A stretch of 64,000 nucleotides of DNA from Tissierellia bacterium. GTDB lineage: Bacteria > Bacillota > Clostridia > Tissierellales > Peptoniphilaceae. A program made the position numbers and the translations under genes. Location of the stretch: the NCBI GenBank assembly GCA_030537875.1, contig JAUNVC010000001.1, positions 40,637-104,636 of the forward strand, read 5' to 3'. The notes under the pieces were generated by a model that did not search any database, was not told the origin of the DNA, and saw nothing but the letters and a program-made list of their open reading frames with translations. Shown here piece after piece: positions 26,778 through 35,150 of this stretch; position 1 is the stretch's first letter, and every line of letters starts with the position of its first letter.

Positions 26778-27980
26778 ATGTATTTTTATCAAGAAGTTGC
26801 CGAACAGATGTTTCGGCTTGGAGTCAATGACCGACGAATTAGTCGGTTTGAGAATATGTTTCCCATGCCAGAAGGAGTTTGTTACAACTCCTACCTACTC
26901 ATGGGAGAAAAAAATCTACTCATGGACACGGTGGATGCCTGTTTCATGGACCAGTTTTTGGAAAATCTGGAGGCGGCGTTGCAAGGAAAAGCCTTGGATT
27001 ATATCGTCATCAGCCATATGGAACCGGATCACTCCACTGCCATCGAGGCAGTGATGCGTGCACATCCAGAATGTAAGCTGGTGGGAAATGCCAAGAGTTT
27101 CCAATTTATGGAACAGTTTTATGGAGAACAACCCAAGGAGCGATGGATTGAAGTCAAAGATGGTGATACCCTAGATATTGGAAATCGGACATTACAGTTT
27201 ATCTTTGCACCCATGGTTCACTGGCCCGAGGTTATGATGACCATGACCGATAGGGGAGAGCTTTTCACTGCAGATGCCTTTGGTAGCTTTGGTGCCATTG
27301 CTGGACATATTTTTTCTGACACCATGGAATTGGATGAAGCCTTTATGAATGAGGCCAGAAGATATTATATCAACATTGTGGGAAAACATGGAAAAAATGT
27401 TACCGCATTACTTAAAAAATTGGAGGGGAAAGACATCCAGATGATTTTACCTCTCCACGGTCCCATTCACCGAACCCAAGAGAACATTCAAAAAATGGTC
27501 GAGAAGTATCGGGTGTGGGCATCCTTTGAACCAGAAGAAAAAGGGGTCCTCATTGCCTTGGCTTCCATGTATGGAAATTCGGCCTTGGCCATGGATATGT
27601 TGGCGTATTACTTGGTGGAAGAGGGCGTAAAGAATGTGAAAATCTATGATGTGAGCGGGACGGATTATTCTTATATTACCGCCGCAGCCCATCGATATTC
27701 CCATCTTGTCATCACACCTTTGACCTATAATATGGAGTTATATCCCAAAATGGATGCATTCCTTCGAGATTTGGTCGGGACGGGTTACAAAAATAGAACC
27801 TATTCCCTTGTTGGAAATGCTTCCTGGGGAGGTAAGGCTGTCAAAATGGCAGAAGAGATTCTTGCCCCAGCAAAATGTGAGAAAATAGGGGAAGATCTCA
27901 TGTTAAAGAGTGCAGCAACACAGGAAAATTTGGAAGAATTAAGGAACTTGGCCAAAGAAATTGCAGCGTCCTTGAAATAA
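26778..27980 (+). CDS. fprA: Flavodiiron protein (A-type flavoprotein)
   Basis: A 400-residue two-domain enzyme. The metallo-beta-lactamase-like di-iron domain has H80-M-E82-P-D84-H85, then MVHWPEVM, TADAFGSFGA and LPLHGPIHR as further iron ligands. The flavodoxin domain begins around residue 255, with SMYGNSALAM for FMN binding and GNASWGGKAVKMAEE near the end. It reduces O2 to water and/or NO to N2O, protecting anaerobes. It is cytosolic. It is 9 bp downstream of the baeRF-like gene, in one operon, and a terminator follows. Whether O2 or NO is preferred cannot be told from sequence. Confidence 0.93.
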   Translation: MYFYQEVAEQMFRLGVNDRRISRFENMFPMPEGVCYNSYLLMGEKNLLMDTVDACFMDQFLENLEAALQGKALDYIVISHMEPDHSTAIEAVMRAHPECKLVGNAKSFQFMEQFYGEQPKERWIEVKDGDTLDIGNRTLQFIFAPMVHWPEVMMTMTDRGELFTADAFGSFGAIAGHIFSDTMELDEAFMNEARRYYINIVGKHGKNVTALLKKLEGKDIQMILPLHGPIHRTQENIQKMVEKYRVWASFEPEEKGVLIALASMYGNSALAMDMLAYYLVEEGVKNVKIYDVSGTDYSYITAAAHRYSHLVITPLTYNMELYPKMDAFLRDLVGTGYKNRTYSLVGNASWGGKAVKMAEEILAPAKCEKIGEDLMLKSAATQENLEELRNLAKEIAASLK

Positions 27981-27999
27981 AGAAATATTCATAGAAATG

Positions 28000-28040
28000 A
28001 AAATCTCCGATTCCTTGACAATGGGAATGGGAGATTTTTT
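28000..28040 (+). terminator. Rho-independent terminator after fprA
   Basis: AAAATCTCCGATTCC pairs imperfectly with GGGAATGGGAGATTT across a short loop, followed by a run of T residues. Confidence 0.85.
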
Positions 28041-28045
28041 CTATT

Positions 28046-28066
28046 AAAAAAAGCCGGTAATCCGGC
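28046..28066 (-). terminator. Terminator of tRNA-Pro
   Basis: On the minus strand GCCGG-ATTA-CCGGC followed by seven T residues, directly after the tRNA 3' end. Confidence 0.88.
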
Positions 28067-28068
28067 CT

Positions 28069-28145
28069 TGGTCGGAGTGACAGGATTTGAACCTGCGACC
28101 TTCTGCTCCCGAAGCAGACGCGCTACCAAACTGCGCTACACCCCG
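28069..28145 (-). tRNA. tRNA-Pro (anticodon CGG)
   Basis: 77 nt including an encoded CCA. The acceptor stem CGGGGTG/CACTCCG has one G-T pair, the anticodon loop TTCGGGA sits on stem TCTGC/GCAGA, and the T arm contains GGTTCAAATCC. The anticodon CGG reads CCG codons. Confidence 0.95.
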
Positions 28146-28154
28146 ATACAAGAA

Positions 28155-28183
28155 ATTTTATCACACTTATTCTGCAAATGCAA
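28155..28183 (-). promoter_or_regulatory. Promoter of tRNA-Pro
   Basis: Minus strand: TTGCAT (complement of 28178-28183), 17-bp spacer, TAAAAT (complement of 28155-28160), ten bases before the mature 5' end. Confidence 0.6.
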
Positions 28184-28190
28184 GGTGAAT

Positions 28191-28219
28191 AAAAAAGATG
28201 TTGGTTCACCCAACATCTT
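28191..28219 (-). terminator. Terminator of the TetR-family gene
   Basis: On the minus strand AAGATGTTGG (28219-28210) pairs with CCAACATCTT (28204-28195) around a 5-base loop, then a T-run (28196-28191). It lies just after the stop at 28224. Confidence 0.85.
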
Positions 28220-28223
28220 CTAG

Positions 28224-28853
28224 TTACACCATCAATTGGTGACTTGCAATATATCCAGAACGGAAGAAGAATTCCATTTTTTGCATGAGTTCCATGGCCC
28301 TGTTTTTGTCAGGCTCTTCCAAGATAATGCTAAAGATGGAATTGGCTTCAGCCCGTACTTGATACCGTACCTCGTCACGATCAATGGAATCTCTTCCAAT
28401 ACCGATGTTTTTCAAGTGTTTTAACATGAGTATAAATTGCTCCACGCCTTCTTCAACAATGGTTTCACGGAAGGTGAAATATTTGGTATCTTCTGGTGCT
28501 TTTAGGATACTCAATATTTCTTCGTAATGATCGTACACAAACTCTACCAAGTCCATGGTACGCTTTTTAATGAAACCAAAGATTTCTTCGCGACTTTCTG
28601 TTTTGATAAAGTCGATTTGATCCGCATAGCATCGTGAATACACAGCCATGAATTCTTCAAATGTGTCGTCAACTACGGATTCATATAAATGTTCCTTACT
28701 TTCGAAGTAACAATATACACTTCCTGTGGTAACGCCTGCTTTTTTAGCCACCTCTAAAAGGGAAGTGCCTTTGAAACCGTTGGTAGCAAATTCTGATTTT
28801 GCTGCTTCCAATACCTTTAATCGTGTAATTTGCCCCTTAGATAAATTCTTCAA
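28224..28853 (-). CDS. TetR/AcrR-family transcriptional regulator
   Basis: A 209-residue regulator. The N-terminal DNA-binding helices read LKVLEAAKSEFATNGFKGTS and LLEVAKKAGVTTGSVYCYFESKEHLYESV (residues ~12-60, given in parts). The C-terminal helical domain includes EEGVEQFILMLKHLKN. The start is TTG at 28853: GGAGG lies seven bases upstream on the minus strand and no ATG fits. It is divergent from the DUF1846 gene, with 252 bp between that hold promoters for both; no clear palindromic operator was found. Ligand unknown. Confidence 0.85.
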   Translation of the reverse strand: MKNLSKGQITRLKVLEAAKSEFATNGFKGTSLLEVAKKAGVTTGSVYCYFESKEHLYESVVDDTFEEFMAVYSRCYADQIDFIKTESREEIFGFIKKRTMDLVEFVYDHYEEILSILKAPEDTKYFTFRETIVEEGVEQFILMLKHLKNIGIGRDSIDRDEVRYQVRAEANSIFSIILEEPDKNRAMELMQKMEFFFRSGYIASHQLMV

Positions 28854-28889
28854 TGAGTAACCTCCTAACCTTATTATGCCATTTATAGT

Positions 28890-28918
28890 ATTATAAGCCT
28901 AAATGGAAAAAAATGCAA
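28890..28918 (-). promoter_or_regulatory. Promoter of the TetR-family gene
   Basis: Minus strand TTGCAT (complement of 28913-28918), 17-bp spacer, TATAAT (complement of 28890-28895). Confidence 0.6.
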
Positions 28919-29022
28919 CATATAATTTTGAGTTGCACTTTTTAAAATTTTGCGTTCCTTTTTCTCCATAAGAATAGGAGAAAAATTTGTATTTTTGGAA
29001 GGGCCAATTTCATCAATCAATA

Positions 29023-29052
29023 TTTCAATGATTGAGAAAACTGTGGTATAAT
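29023..29052 (+). promoter_or_regulatory. Promoter of the DUF1846 gene
   Basis: A consensus TATAAT at 29047-29052 with a weak TTTCAA (29023-29028) 18 bp upstream, 53 bp before the start codon. Confidence 0.5.
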
Positions 29053-29105
29053 ATATAGTTGTAAAAATAAAAGTTGACATCTACTAGCAGGGGAGGGATG
29101 ATTCT

Positions 29106-30599
29106 ATGAAAATAGGATTTTCAAACGAAAAATATCTAAAGGAACAAAAAGAATATATCATGGAACGGGTTTCCAAGTTCCAAAAATTATACTTAGAGTT
29201 TGGTGGAAAGTTGTTCAACGATCGCCATGCTGCAAGAGTATTGCCCGGCTATGATGAAAACATAAAAACAAAATTATTAGAAGAATTGAAAGATCGCTCG
29301 GAGGTAATCATCGCCATTCGGGCAGCGGATATAGAGTCCAACAAGTTGAACAATAACTCAGGAACCACCTATGAAAGAGAAAGTTTGCGACTCATTGACC
29401 AGTTGAGAGAGAAGGGGATTTCCATCAACTCGGTGGTGATCAATCGGTATTATCCACAGGAAAACGTGGATCATTTCATCGCCCTTTTAAATGCCAGAGG
29501 CATTCGCACCTATACCCATGGAGACACATTGGGCTATCCCAACGATGTGGATACCATTTTAAGCGAAGAAGGCTTTGGAAAGCATAGTTATATTGAAACG
29601 ACCAAGCCCATTGTGGTAGTCACCGCACCGGGACCCGGTAGTGGGAAAATGTCCACTTGTTTGTCCCAACTCTATCATGAAAACAAACGGGGTGTGAAGG
29701 CTGGGTATGCCAAATTTGAAACCTTTCCCGTTTGGAACTTGCCGTTAAAACATGAAGTAAACCTGGCCTACGAGGCAGCCACGGCAGATTTGAATGACGT
29801 CAACCAGATCGACCCCTATCATCTGGAAGCCTATAATAAAGTCGCTGTAAACTATAATCGCGATGTGGAAAGTTTCATCATCTTAAAGAGAATCCTAGAT
29901 CGAATTATGGGATCTGATATCTATAGATCTCCAACGGATATGGGGGTCAATCGGATTACCTACGGAATCACCGATGAAGAGATTGTGAAAGAAGCGGCCA
30001 AGCAAGAAATAATTCGTCGATTCTTGGTGGCCCAATATGAATATAAGAAAATTCAACAGGACGACAGTGAGTTGGAACGTCTTCGCCGTTTGATGGATGA
30101 ATTGATGTTAAAGCCAGAAGATCGAAAATCTGTAAAAGTGGCCAGGGAAAAAAGAGACGAGCTCATTGCCCAAGGTTTCTTGGATCGAAATGTCACTGCC
30201 ATAGAAAGTGAAGATGGAGCCATCATTACGGGAAAAGATTCCCTGCTCATGGACTCCTGTGCAGCAGCTGTACTCAATATGCTCAAACACTTATCCGGTC
30301 TTCCCGATGAACTCCATATGATCGATCCTGCCGTATTGAATCCCATTTTGGATATGAAAAAAGATATCGAACAAGATGCCAAGACCCAGCTCAACTTGGA
30401 AGAAGTACTCATCTGTCTTGCCACCAGTAAGCTCTACAATCCCAGTGCCAAGATTTGTATTGATCATCTCATGAAACTCCGTGGACTTCGAGGTCACACC
30501 ACAGGGATTTTGCCCAGCATTGATTATGAACTCTTGAGAAAATTAAATTTAGACATGACCAGCGACTACGAAGATGGAAGTGGAAAAGTCTTCCAATAA
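29106..30599 (+). CDS. DUF1846 domain-containing protein
   Basis: A 497-residue soluble protein that looks full-length for DUF1846: GFSNEKYLKEQKEYIMERV at the start, FGGKLFNDRHAARVLPGY, then VVTAPGPGSGKMSTCLSQLYHE, which looks like a nucleotide-binding loop (GPGSGKMST), followed by KFETFPVWNLPLKHEVNLAYEAATADL and DMGVNRITYGI. The family is common in Firmicutes but has no established function that I can state. The GxGSGK motif suggests nucleotide or phosphate binding. GGGAGG precedes the ATG. It is flanked by its own promoter and terminator, so it is monocistronic, and it is divergent from a TetR gene. Confidence 0.85.
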   Translation: MKIGFSNEKYLKEQKEYIMERVSKFQKLYLEFGGKLFNDRHAARVLPGYDENIKTKLLEELKDRSEVIIAIRAADIESNKLNNNSGTTYERESLRLIDQLREKGISINSVVINRYYPQENVDHFIALLNARGIRTYTHGDTLGYPNDVDTILSEEGFGKHSYIETTKPIVVVTAPGPGSGKMSTCLSQLYHENKRGVKAGYAKFETFPVWNLPLKHEVNLAYEAATADLNDVNQIDPYHLEAYNKVAVNYNRDVESFIILKRILDRIMGSDIYRSPTDMGVNRITYGITDEEIVKEAAKQEIIRRFLVAQYEYKKIQQDDSELERLRRLMDELMLKPEDRKSVKVAREKRDELIAQGFLDRNVTAIESEDGAIITGKDSLLMDSCAAAVLNMLKHLSGLPDELHMIDPAVLNPILDMKKDIEQDAKTQLNLEEVLICLATSKLYNPSAKICIDHLMKLRGLRGHTTGILPSIDYELLRKLNLDMTSDYEDGSGKVFQ

Positions 30600-30610
30600 A
30601 ATACGGTATT

Positions 30611-30637
30611 GCCCCTACATTGAGATAGGGGCTTTTT
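30611..30637 (+). terminator. Rho-independent terminator after the DUF1846 gene
   Basis: GCCCCTA-CATTGAGA-TAGGGGC followed by five T residues. Confidence 0.9.
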
Positions 30638-30739
30638 GTTGAGTAGATTCTATTTTCCCTAAGATAATCAAGAAAATGTCAGATGGATGGTACAATCGAT
30701 GGTACTCTACAGGGAGTAACATTGTGAGGTTTTAGCAGT

Positions 30740-30767
30740 TTGTTTTTTTTTTTTTTTTTGATATAAT
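30740..30767 (+). promoter_or_regulatory. Promoter with a 17-T homopolymer spacer (possible phase-variable switch)
   Basis: TTGTTT (30740-30745) and TATAAT (30762-30767) flank a tract of 17 consecutive T residues (30743-30759) that fills nearly the whole spacer. It lies 28 bp before the ABC exporter start. Slippage in the tract would change the -35/-10 spacing. Confidence 0.55.
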
Positions 30768-30795
30768 TGTATCCAGAATATCAAAGGAGGAAATC

Positions 30796-32445
30796 ATGGT
30801 TCGGTTTTTTACATATTTAAAGAAAGTCAGACCTTTTGTCCATAAGAGTAGATGGAAGATTGTCACGACGATTTCGATGAATTTGCTAATTGTGGGTTTA
30901 TCTTTATTGTATCCCATCATGAATAAAACCCTCATCGATGAAATCATATTACAAAGTCAATGGCAGCGATTGCCCATGTTCATCATTCAACTTTCCTGTT
31001 TATATATTTCAACCATTGCCCTATCCTTGATAAGCAATCGACTCTTTGCTACCTATACCGAAAAAATTTGGTCAGATTTACGAGAGGAACTCTACAGAAG
31101 GATTTTGATGCAAAGGATACGGGTTCGAAGACATTTTACGGACAGTGACATATTGCAAAGAATCAGTCAGGATTCGTCTTATGTACATAGCTTGCACGCC
31201 TACTATATGGATAAAATTTTAATCAATTGTATTAAAATCATTGGTACGTCTATTCTGATTTTCTGGCTGAGTGTACCTCTGGCTCTTATTACCTGCATAT
31301 CCGTACCCATCTTTTTTATCTTGATGAAATATTTTTCTAAAAAGTTCAACTATGAGGTGGCAGAGATTCGCCGGCTCAATGTGCTTCTCCGGGGGAATTT
31401 ATTAAATACCCTATCTTTTTTGACCACCATCAAGGCCAATAACTTGGAACCTCATTTCATAGATGGATTTGCCAATGATAATGAAAAAACGCTTGCTTCT
31501 CAAGTGCGAACGGAACATAGTGGATATTTGTTGCGTAGTATCATCTCTTTTTCTACCAACATCAACCAGCTCTTGGTCATCGTTGTGGGTGCCATTCTCA
31601 TCTACAATGGATCCATTACGGCTGGAGTTCTCATCGCGTTTCTTGGGTACACAATGAATATATATAGTCCCTTCATCGTCATATCCGATAGCTTGAAAGA
31701 TTTAAATAGTGCCTACACAGCCATTGATCGGTACATCGAAGCATATGAATTCACAGGAGAAAACAAAGAGGCCCTCACCGCAGGTGATGCAATTTCTAAG
31801 ATTCAATCGGTAGCCTTTGAGCATGTTACCTTTGGCTATGATACAGAGTTGATTTTTCAAGACTTGTCATTTCAAGCCAATCGTGGGGAGATGATTCTCT
31901 TGAAGGGAAGAACCGGTGTGGGTAAATCGACGTTGGCCAAACTGTTGTTACGCTTTTATGATCCATCCCAAGGTACGATTTATATGAATGGCAAGAATAT
32001 TGACACCTATGCACTGGCCGATGTGAGAAAAGAAGTGTGTTGGATTTCCCAAGAACAAAGTTTCATCGATGGAACCATCGGAGAGTATTTCCGCACCTTT
32101 GAACCCTTCAGCGATGAGCAAATTCGGGAGGCCCTGTCCAAGGTAAACTTGGTTGAACTCGATACGAAACTGGAAGAGGGACAAACCATTTTGGACATAG
32201 AAATTGACAGAGAGGGAAGCACTTTATCCGGTGGACAAAGACAAAGACTCATGTTGGCAAGACTATTTTTATTGGAACCATCCCTCATCTTCCTCGATGA
32301 ACCCTTCAATGGGATTGATGAGAAGACAAGGGCCTTCATTTGGGAACACATCTATTCCCATTGCCAAGACAAAATTTTATTTGTCGTAGATCATGGAACA
32401 TTTTTCGACCAAATGGCAAACCAGAAAATTCTCATAGAAAGATAA
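30796..32445 (+). CDS. ABC exporter half-transporter (fused membrane and ATPase domains)
   Basis: A 549-residue protein. The N-terminal exporter-type membrane domain has about six helices (residues ~20-300). The C-terminal ATPase has Walker A GRTGVGKST, signature LSGGQRQRLMLARL, Walker B LIFLDEPFNGID and the switch histidine VVDHG. It should work as a dimer in the plasma membrane. The switch region reads VDHG instead of the usual VTH/VAH. Substrate unknown; the type includes lipid, peptide and drug exporters. AAAGGAGG supports the start. The upstream homopolymeric promoter suggests variable expression, as for surface-exposed or peptide-linked functions. Confidence 0.88.
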   Translation: MVRFFTYLKKVRPFVHKSRWKIVTTISMNLLIVGLSLLYPIMNKTLIDEIILQSQWQRLPMFIIQLSCLYISTIALSLISNRLFATYTEKIWSDLREELYRRILMQRIRVRRHFTDSDILQRISQDSSYVHSLHAYYMDKILINCIKIIGTSILIFWLSVPLALITCISVPIFFILMKYFSKKFNYEVAEIRRLNVLLRGNLLNTLSFLTTIKANNLEPHFIDGFANDNEKTLASQVRTEHSGYLLRSIISFSTNINQLLVIVVGAILIYNGSITAGVLIAFLGYTMNIYSPFIVISDSLKDLNSAYTAIDRYIEAYEFTGENKEALTAGDAISKIQSVAFEHVTFGYDTELIFQDLSFQANRGEMILLKGRTGVGKSTLAKLLLRFYDPSQGTIYMNGKNIDTYALADVRKEVCWISQEQSFIDGTIGEYFRTFEPFSDEQIREALSKVNLVELDTKLEEGQTILDIEIDREGSTLSGGQRQRLMLARLFLLEPSLIFLDEPFNGIDEKTRAFIWEHIYSHCQDKILFVVDHGTFFDQMANQKILIER

Positions 32446-32495
32446 GGGACGGAAAACAACTGTCTCGGACAATATGGAAAAAGAAAAGAACCCTA

Positions 32496-32525
32496 TTGAC
32501 AGCCATGGGGTTCTTCTTGTACAAT
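32496..32525 (+). promoter_or_regulatory. Promoter of tRNA-Leu(CAG)
   Basis: TTGACA (32496-32501), 18-bp spacer, TACAAT (32520-32525), ending 12 bp before the tRNA. Confidence 0.7.
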
Positions 32526-32537
32526 AAGAGTTGTCGA

Positions 32538-32622
32538 GCGGATGTGGCGGAACTGGCAGACGCGCACGGTTCAGGTCCGTGTCTTTCACGAGGTGGGGGT
32601 TCAAATCCCTTCATCCGCACCA
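32538..32622 (+). tRNA. tRNA-Leu (anticodon CAG)
   Basis: 85 nt including CCA. Acceptor GCGGATG/CATCCGC, anticodon loop TTCAGGT on stem CACGG/CCGTG, a class II long variable arm (GTCTTTCACGAGGTG) and GGTTCAAATCC in the T arm. Reads CTG codons. Confidence 0.95.
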
Positions 32623-32645
32623 AAACCGGATTTTCCGGTTTTTTT
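32622..32645 (+). terminator. Terminator of tRNA-Leu(CAG)
   Basis: AAAACCGGA-TTT-TCCGGTTTT continuing into further T residues, starting at the last base of the CCA end. Confidence 0.88.
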
Positions 32646-32668
32646 ATTGCATTCAAGCATTGCTTGAG

Positions 32669-32697
32669 TTGAAAACTAGACCTACATAGCTTATAAT
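32669..32697 (+). promoter_or_regulatory. Promoter of the gdpP-rplI-dnaB operon
   Basis: TTGAAA (32669-32674), 17-bp spacer, TATAAT (32692-32697), 18 bp before the gdpP start codon. Confidence 0.7.
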
Positions 32698-32715
32698 AGA
32701 ACCATGGAGGAACTT

Positions 32716-34710
32716 ATGGAACAATTGATTAAAACCATAAAATTCACAGTGAATAAATATTTCAAGTACACCTACCCCTATATTTTGCTTGTTCTTTTTT
32801 TGTTGATACCAGTTACTCTAAAAAACGGTATTTTGGGTGGGATTGCCCTTGTGATTGGGGCCTACTTGGTTGGAAGAGATATTCGAGAATATAATAAAAG
32901 ACAATTGGCCATGGAAGAAGAGGTCAAAGAAGCCAATGAAGAGTTTGATTCGGTAACAAGATATGCCATTTTCCATATGCCCTATCCCATGGTCATGGTC
33001 GACAAGGATGGATATGTGACATGGCAAAACAATCCCTTTACGGAAATCGTCGGGGAAGTTTTGAGAAACACCAAACTGAGTCAGGTCATTCCAGCCATCA
33101 CCATGAGTGATTTGGAACGGGTGAATGAATCTTTCCTGATTTCCTATAAGGAAGGACTGTACAAAGTACGTGTGGACAAGGTCACCAGCAAGGGAGTCGA
33201 AGAACGGAGTATTCTATATCTACAGGATGTAACGGAAACAAAGCAACTAGAAAAAGCGTATGAAAATGAAGGTTTGGTTGCTATGCTTTTGTTTTTGGAC
33301 AACTTAGATGAAGTGAAAGCTGGTGGGGATGAGCAATTCAGAGCCCGAGTCCAGTCGGCTGTAGATACAACCATTACCAATTATTTTGCAAACTACAGTG
33401 CCATTGTTAGAAAATATGATTCAGATCGATACATGGTTATTTTAGAGAGAGATGCATATAATAAGATTAAAGCTAAGAAATTCGATATCTTGGATGAGAT
33501 GAGAGAGTTGGAGCTTGGAAATTCCATTCCCATCACCCTTTCTGTTGGTGTTAGCGATCAAGAGGAAAGTCCCTTGGCCTGTTATGAAAAGGCGAGAGCC
33601 TGTGTGGATATTGCTCTCGGACGTGGAGGAGATCAGGCCGTATGTCAGACGGCCACAGGCTATGACTATTTTGGTGGAAAAACCAAGTCCACCCAAAAGA
33701 GAACCAAGGTAAAGGCCCGTATCATTGGCTATGCGCTTCGACAAATTATTGATGATGCTCCCCATATCTTTATTTCAGGGCACAAGGATCCAGATATGGA
33801 TGCCATTGGAGCAGCGGTGGGACTTATGTCTGCGGTTCGTCTTAGGAAACGAGAGGCAAAGATGATTCTCGGTGAGGATACGGTGGCGGTGAAGAGTTTG
33901 CTGGACATGATGAAAGAAGAGCAACCGGAACTTTTGGATTCCATTATCTCACCGGAAGAAGCTCTCAACAGTTATCAGCCCGGGGATCTGCTTATTTTAT
34001 GTGACCATCATAAACCTTCCCTTTCTCCTTCCAAGGAGTTGAGTGAAAAAGCGGATAATATTGTGGTGATAGACCACCATAGACGGGGCGAAGAATTCGT
34101 AAAAAACCCGGCCCTCATGTACTTAGAACCCCATGCATCCAGTGCCAGTGAATTGGTGACAGAAATCTTACAATACATGAGCGATGACAAAAAACTCACC
34201 TATTTTGAAAGTACGGCACTTTTGGCGGGAATCATGTTGGATACAAAAAACTTTACCGTTCAAACGGGAGTTAGAACCTTTGATGCCGCTTCTGTCTTGG
34301 TAAGAATGGGAGCGGATCCAGAAGAGGTTAAGATGCTTTTCCGTGACGATTTTAAGGTTTTCGTCAATCGAGCAAGAGCCATTGAAACGGCAGAAATTTA
34401 TAGAGATCGGTTCGCCATTGCTCTGGTACAAACAGGGGATGATGGAGCCATTATGACTGCCGCACAAGCCAGTGATGCGCTGCTTGGTGTAGACGGTGTC
34501 GATGCTAGCTTTGCCTTGGCAGACGTAGGTGGATCTACTCACATCTCAGCACGTTCCAACGGGAAGGTGAGTGTACAACTTATCATGGAAAGCCTTGGAG
34601 GCGGCGGACATATTGCTCAAGCCGGAGCCAAGCTGGATCTTTCCTGTGAGGAGGCCGCTATAAAACTAAAAGAAGCCATCGAAACCTATGAAGAGGAGGA
34701 TAAATCGTGA
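32716..34710 (+). CDS. gdpP: GdpP-type cyclic-di-AMP phosphodiesterase
   Basis: A 664-residue membrane protein. Two N-terminal helices (~12-52), a PAS-like domain (~75-155), a degenerate GGDEF domain (~165-300) and DHH/DHHA1 phosphodiesterase domains. The catalytic motifs are intact: HKDPDMDA (His356, Asp358, Asp360, Asp362), VIDHH (Asp453-His454-His455), LDTKNF, and [11 protein letters not shown] at the C-terminus. It hydrolyses c-di-AMP to pApA and so sets potassium and cell-wall homeostasis. ATG 32716 is preferred over 32704 because GGAGG lies between them. rplI overlaps its stop by four bases. Confidence 0.95.
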   Translation: MEQLIKTIKFTVNKYFKYTYPYILLVLFLLIPVTLKNGILGGIALVIGAYLVGRDIREYNKRQLAMEEEVKEANEEFDSVTRYAIFHMPYPMVMVDKDGYVTWQNNPFTEIVGEVLRNTKLSQVIPAITMSDLERVNESFLISYKEGLYKVRVDKVTSKGVEERSILYLQDVTETKQLEKAYENEGLVAMLLFLDNLDEVKAGGDEQFRARVQSAVDTTITNYFANYSAIVRKYDSDRYMVILERDAYNKIKAKKFDILDEMRELELGNSIPITLSVGVSDQEESPLACYEKARACVDIALGRGGDQAVCQTATGYDYFGGKTKSTQKRTKVKARIIGYALRQIIDDAPHIFISGHKDPDMDAIGAAVGLMSAVRLRKREAKMILGEDTVAVKSLLDMMKEEQPELLDSIISPEEALNSYQPGDLLILCDHHKPSLSPSKELSEKADNIVVIDHHRRGEEFVKNPALMYLEPHASSASELVTEILQYMSDDKKLTYFESTALLAGIMLDTKNFTVQTGVRTFDAASVLVRMGADPEEVKMLFRDDFKVFVNRARAIETAEIYRDRFAIALVQTGDDGAIMTAAQASDALLGVDGVDASFALADVGGSTHISARSNGKVSVQLIMESLGGGGHIAQAGAKLDLSCEEAAIKLKEAIETYEEEDKS

Positions 34711-35150
34711 AAGTAATATTGATAGAAGATGTGAAATCCATTGGAAAAAAAGGAGAATTGGCAGAGGTCAAGCCTGGTTTTGCTAGAAACATGCTCTTTC
34801 CAAAAAAACTGGCCATAGAGGCCACCGCAGAAAATCTTAAGGCATGGGAAGAAGAGCAAGCAGAGATGAAACGAATCGATGAAGAAAAGACCAGGGAAGC
34901 AGAAGCCACAAAATTACTCCTGGAAAGAGAACCCATCAAGATTATTGGAAAGGGTGGCACCTCTGGGAAGCTCTTTGGCTCTATTACGAGCCAAGAAATT
35001 GCAGACCGCATTGAAGAGGTCAAAGGAATTTCTGTGGATAAGAAGAAAATTGATTTGAAAAGCCCCATTAAAAATGTGGGTGTCTATGACGTTCCCATGA
35101 AACTATATGGTACAGTCAGTGCCGTCGTCAAAATTGAAGTGGTGATCTAA
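34707..35150 (+). CDS. rplI: 50S ribosomal protein bL9
   Basis: A 147-residue L9: [29 protein letters not shown] is the conserved N-terminal domain (motif given across two segments of the domain), followed by the long central helix (residues ~42-75) and the C-terminal rRNA-binding domain ([14 protein letters not shown]). The start is GTG 34707 with GAGGAGG upstream, overlapping the gdpP stop (GTGA). The stop overlaps the dnaB start (TAATG). The gdpP-rplI-dnaB order is typical of Firmicutes. Confidence 0.96.
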   Translation: MKVILIEDVKSIGKKGELAEVKPGFARNMLFPKKLAIEATAENLKAWEEEQAEMKRIDEEKTREAEATKLLLEREPIKIIGKGGTSGKLFGSITSQEIADRIEEVKGISVDKKKIDLKSPIKNVGVYDVPMKLYGTVSAVVKIEVVI

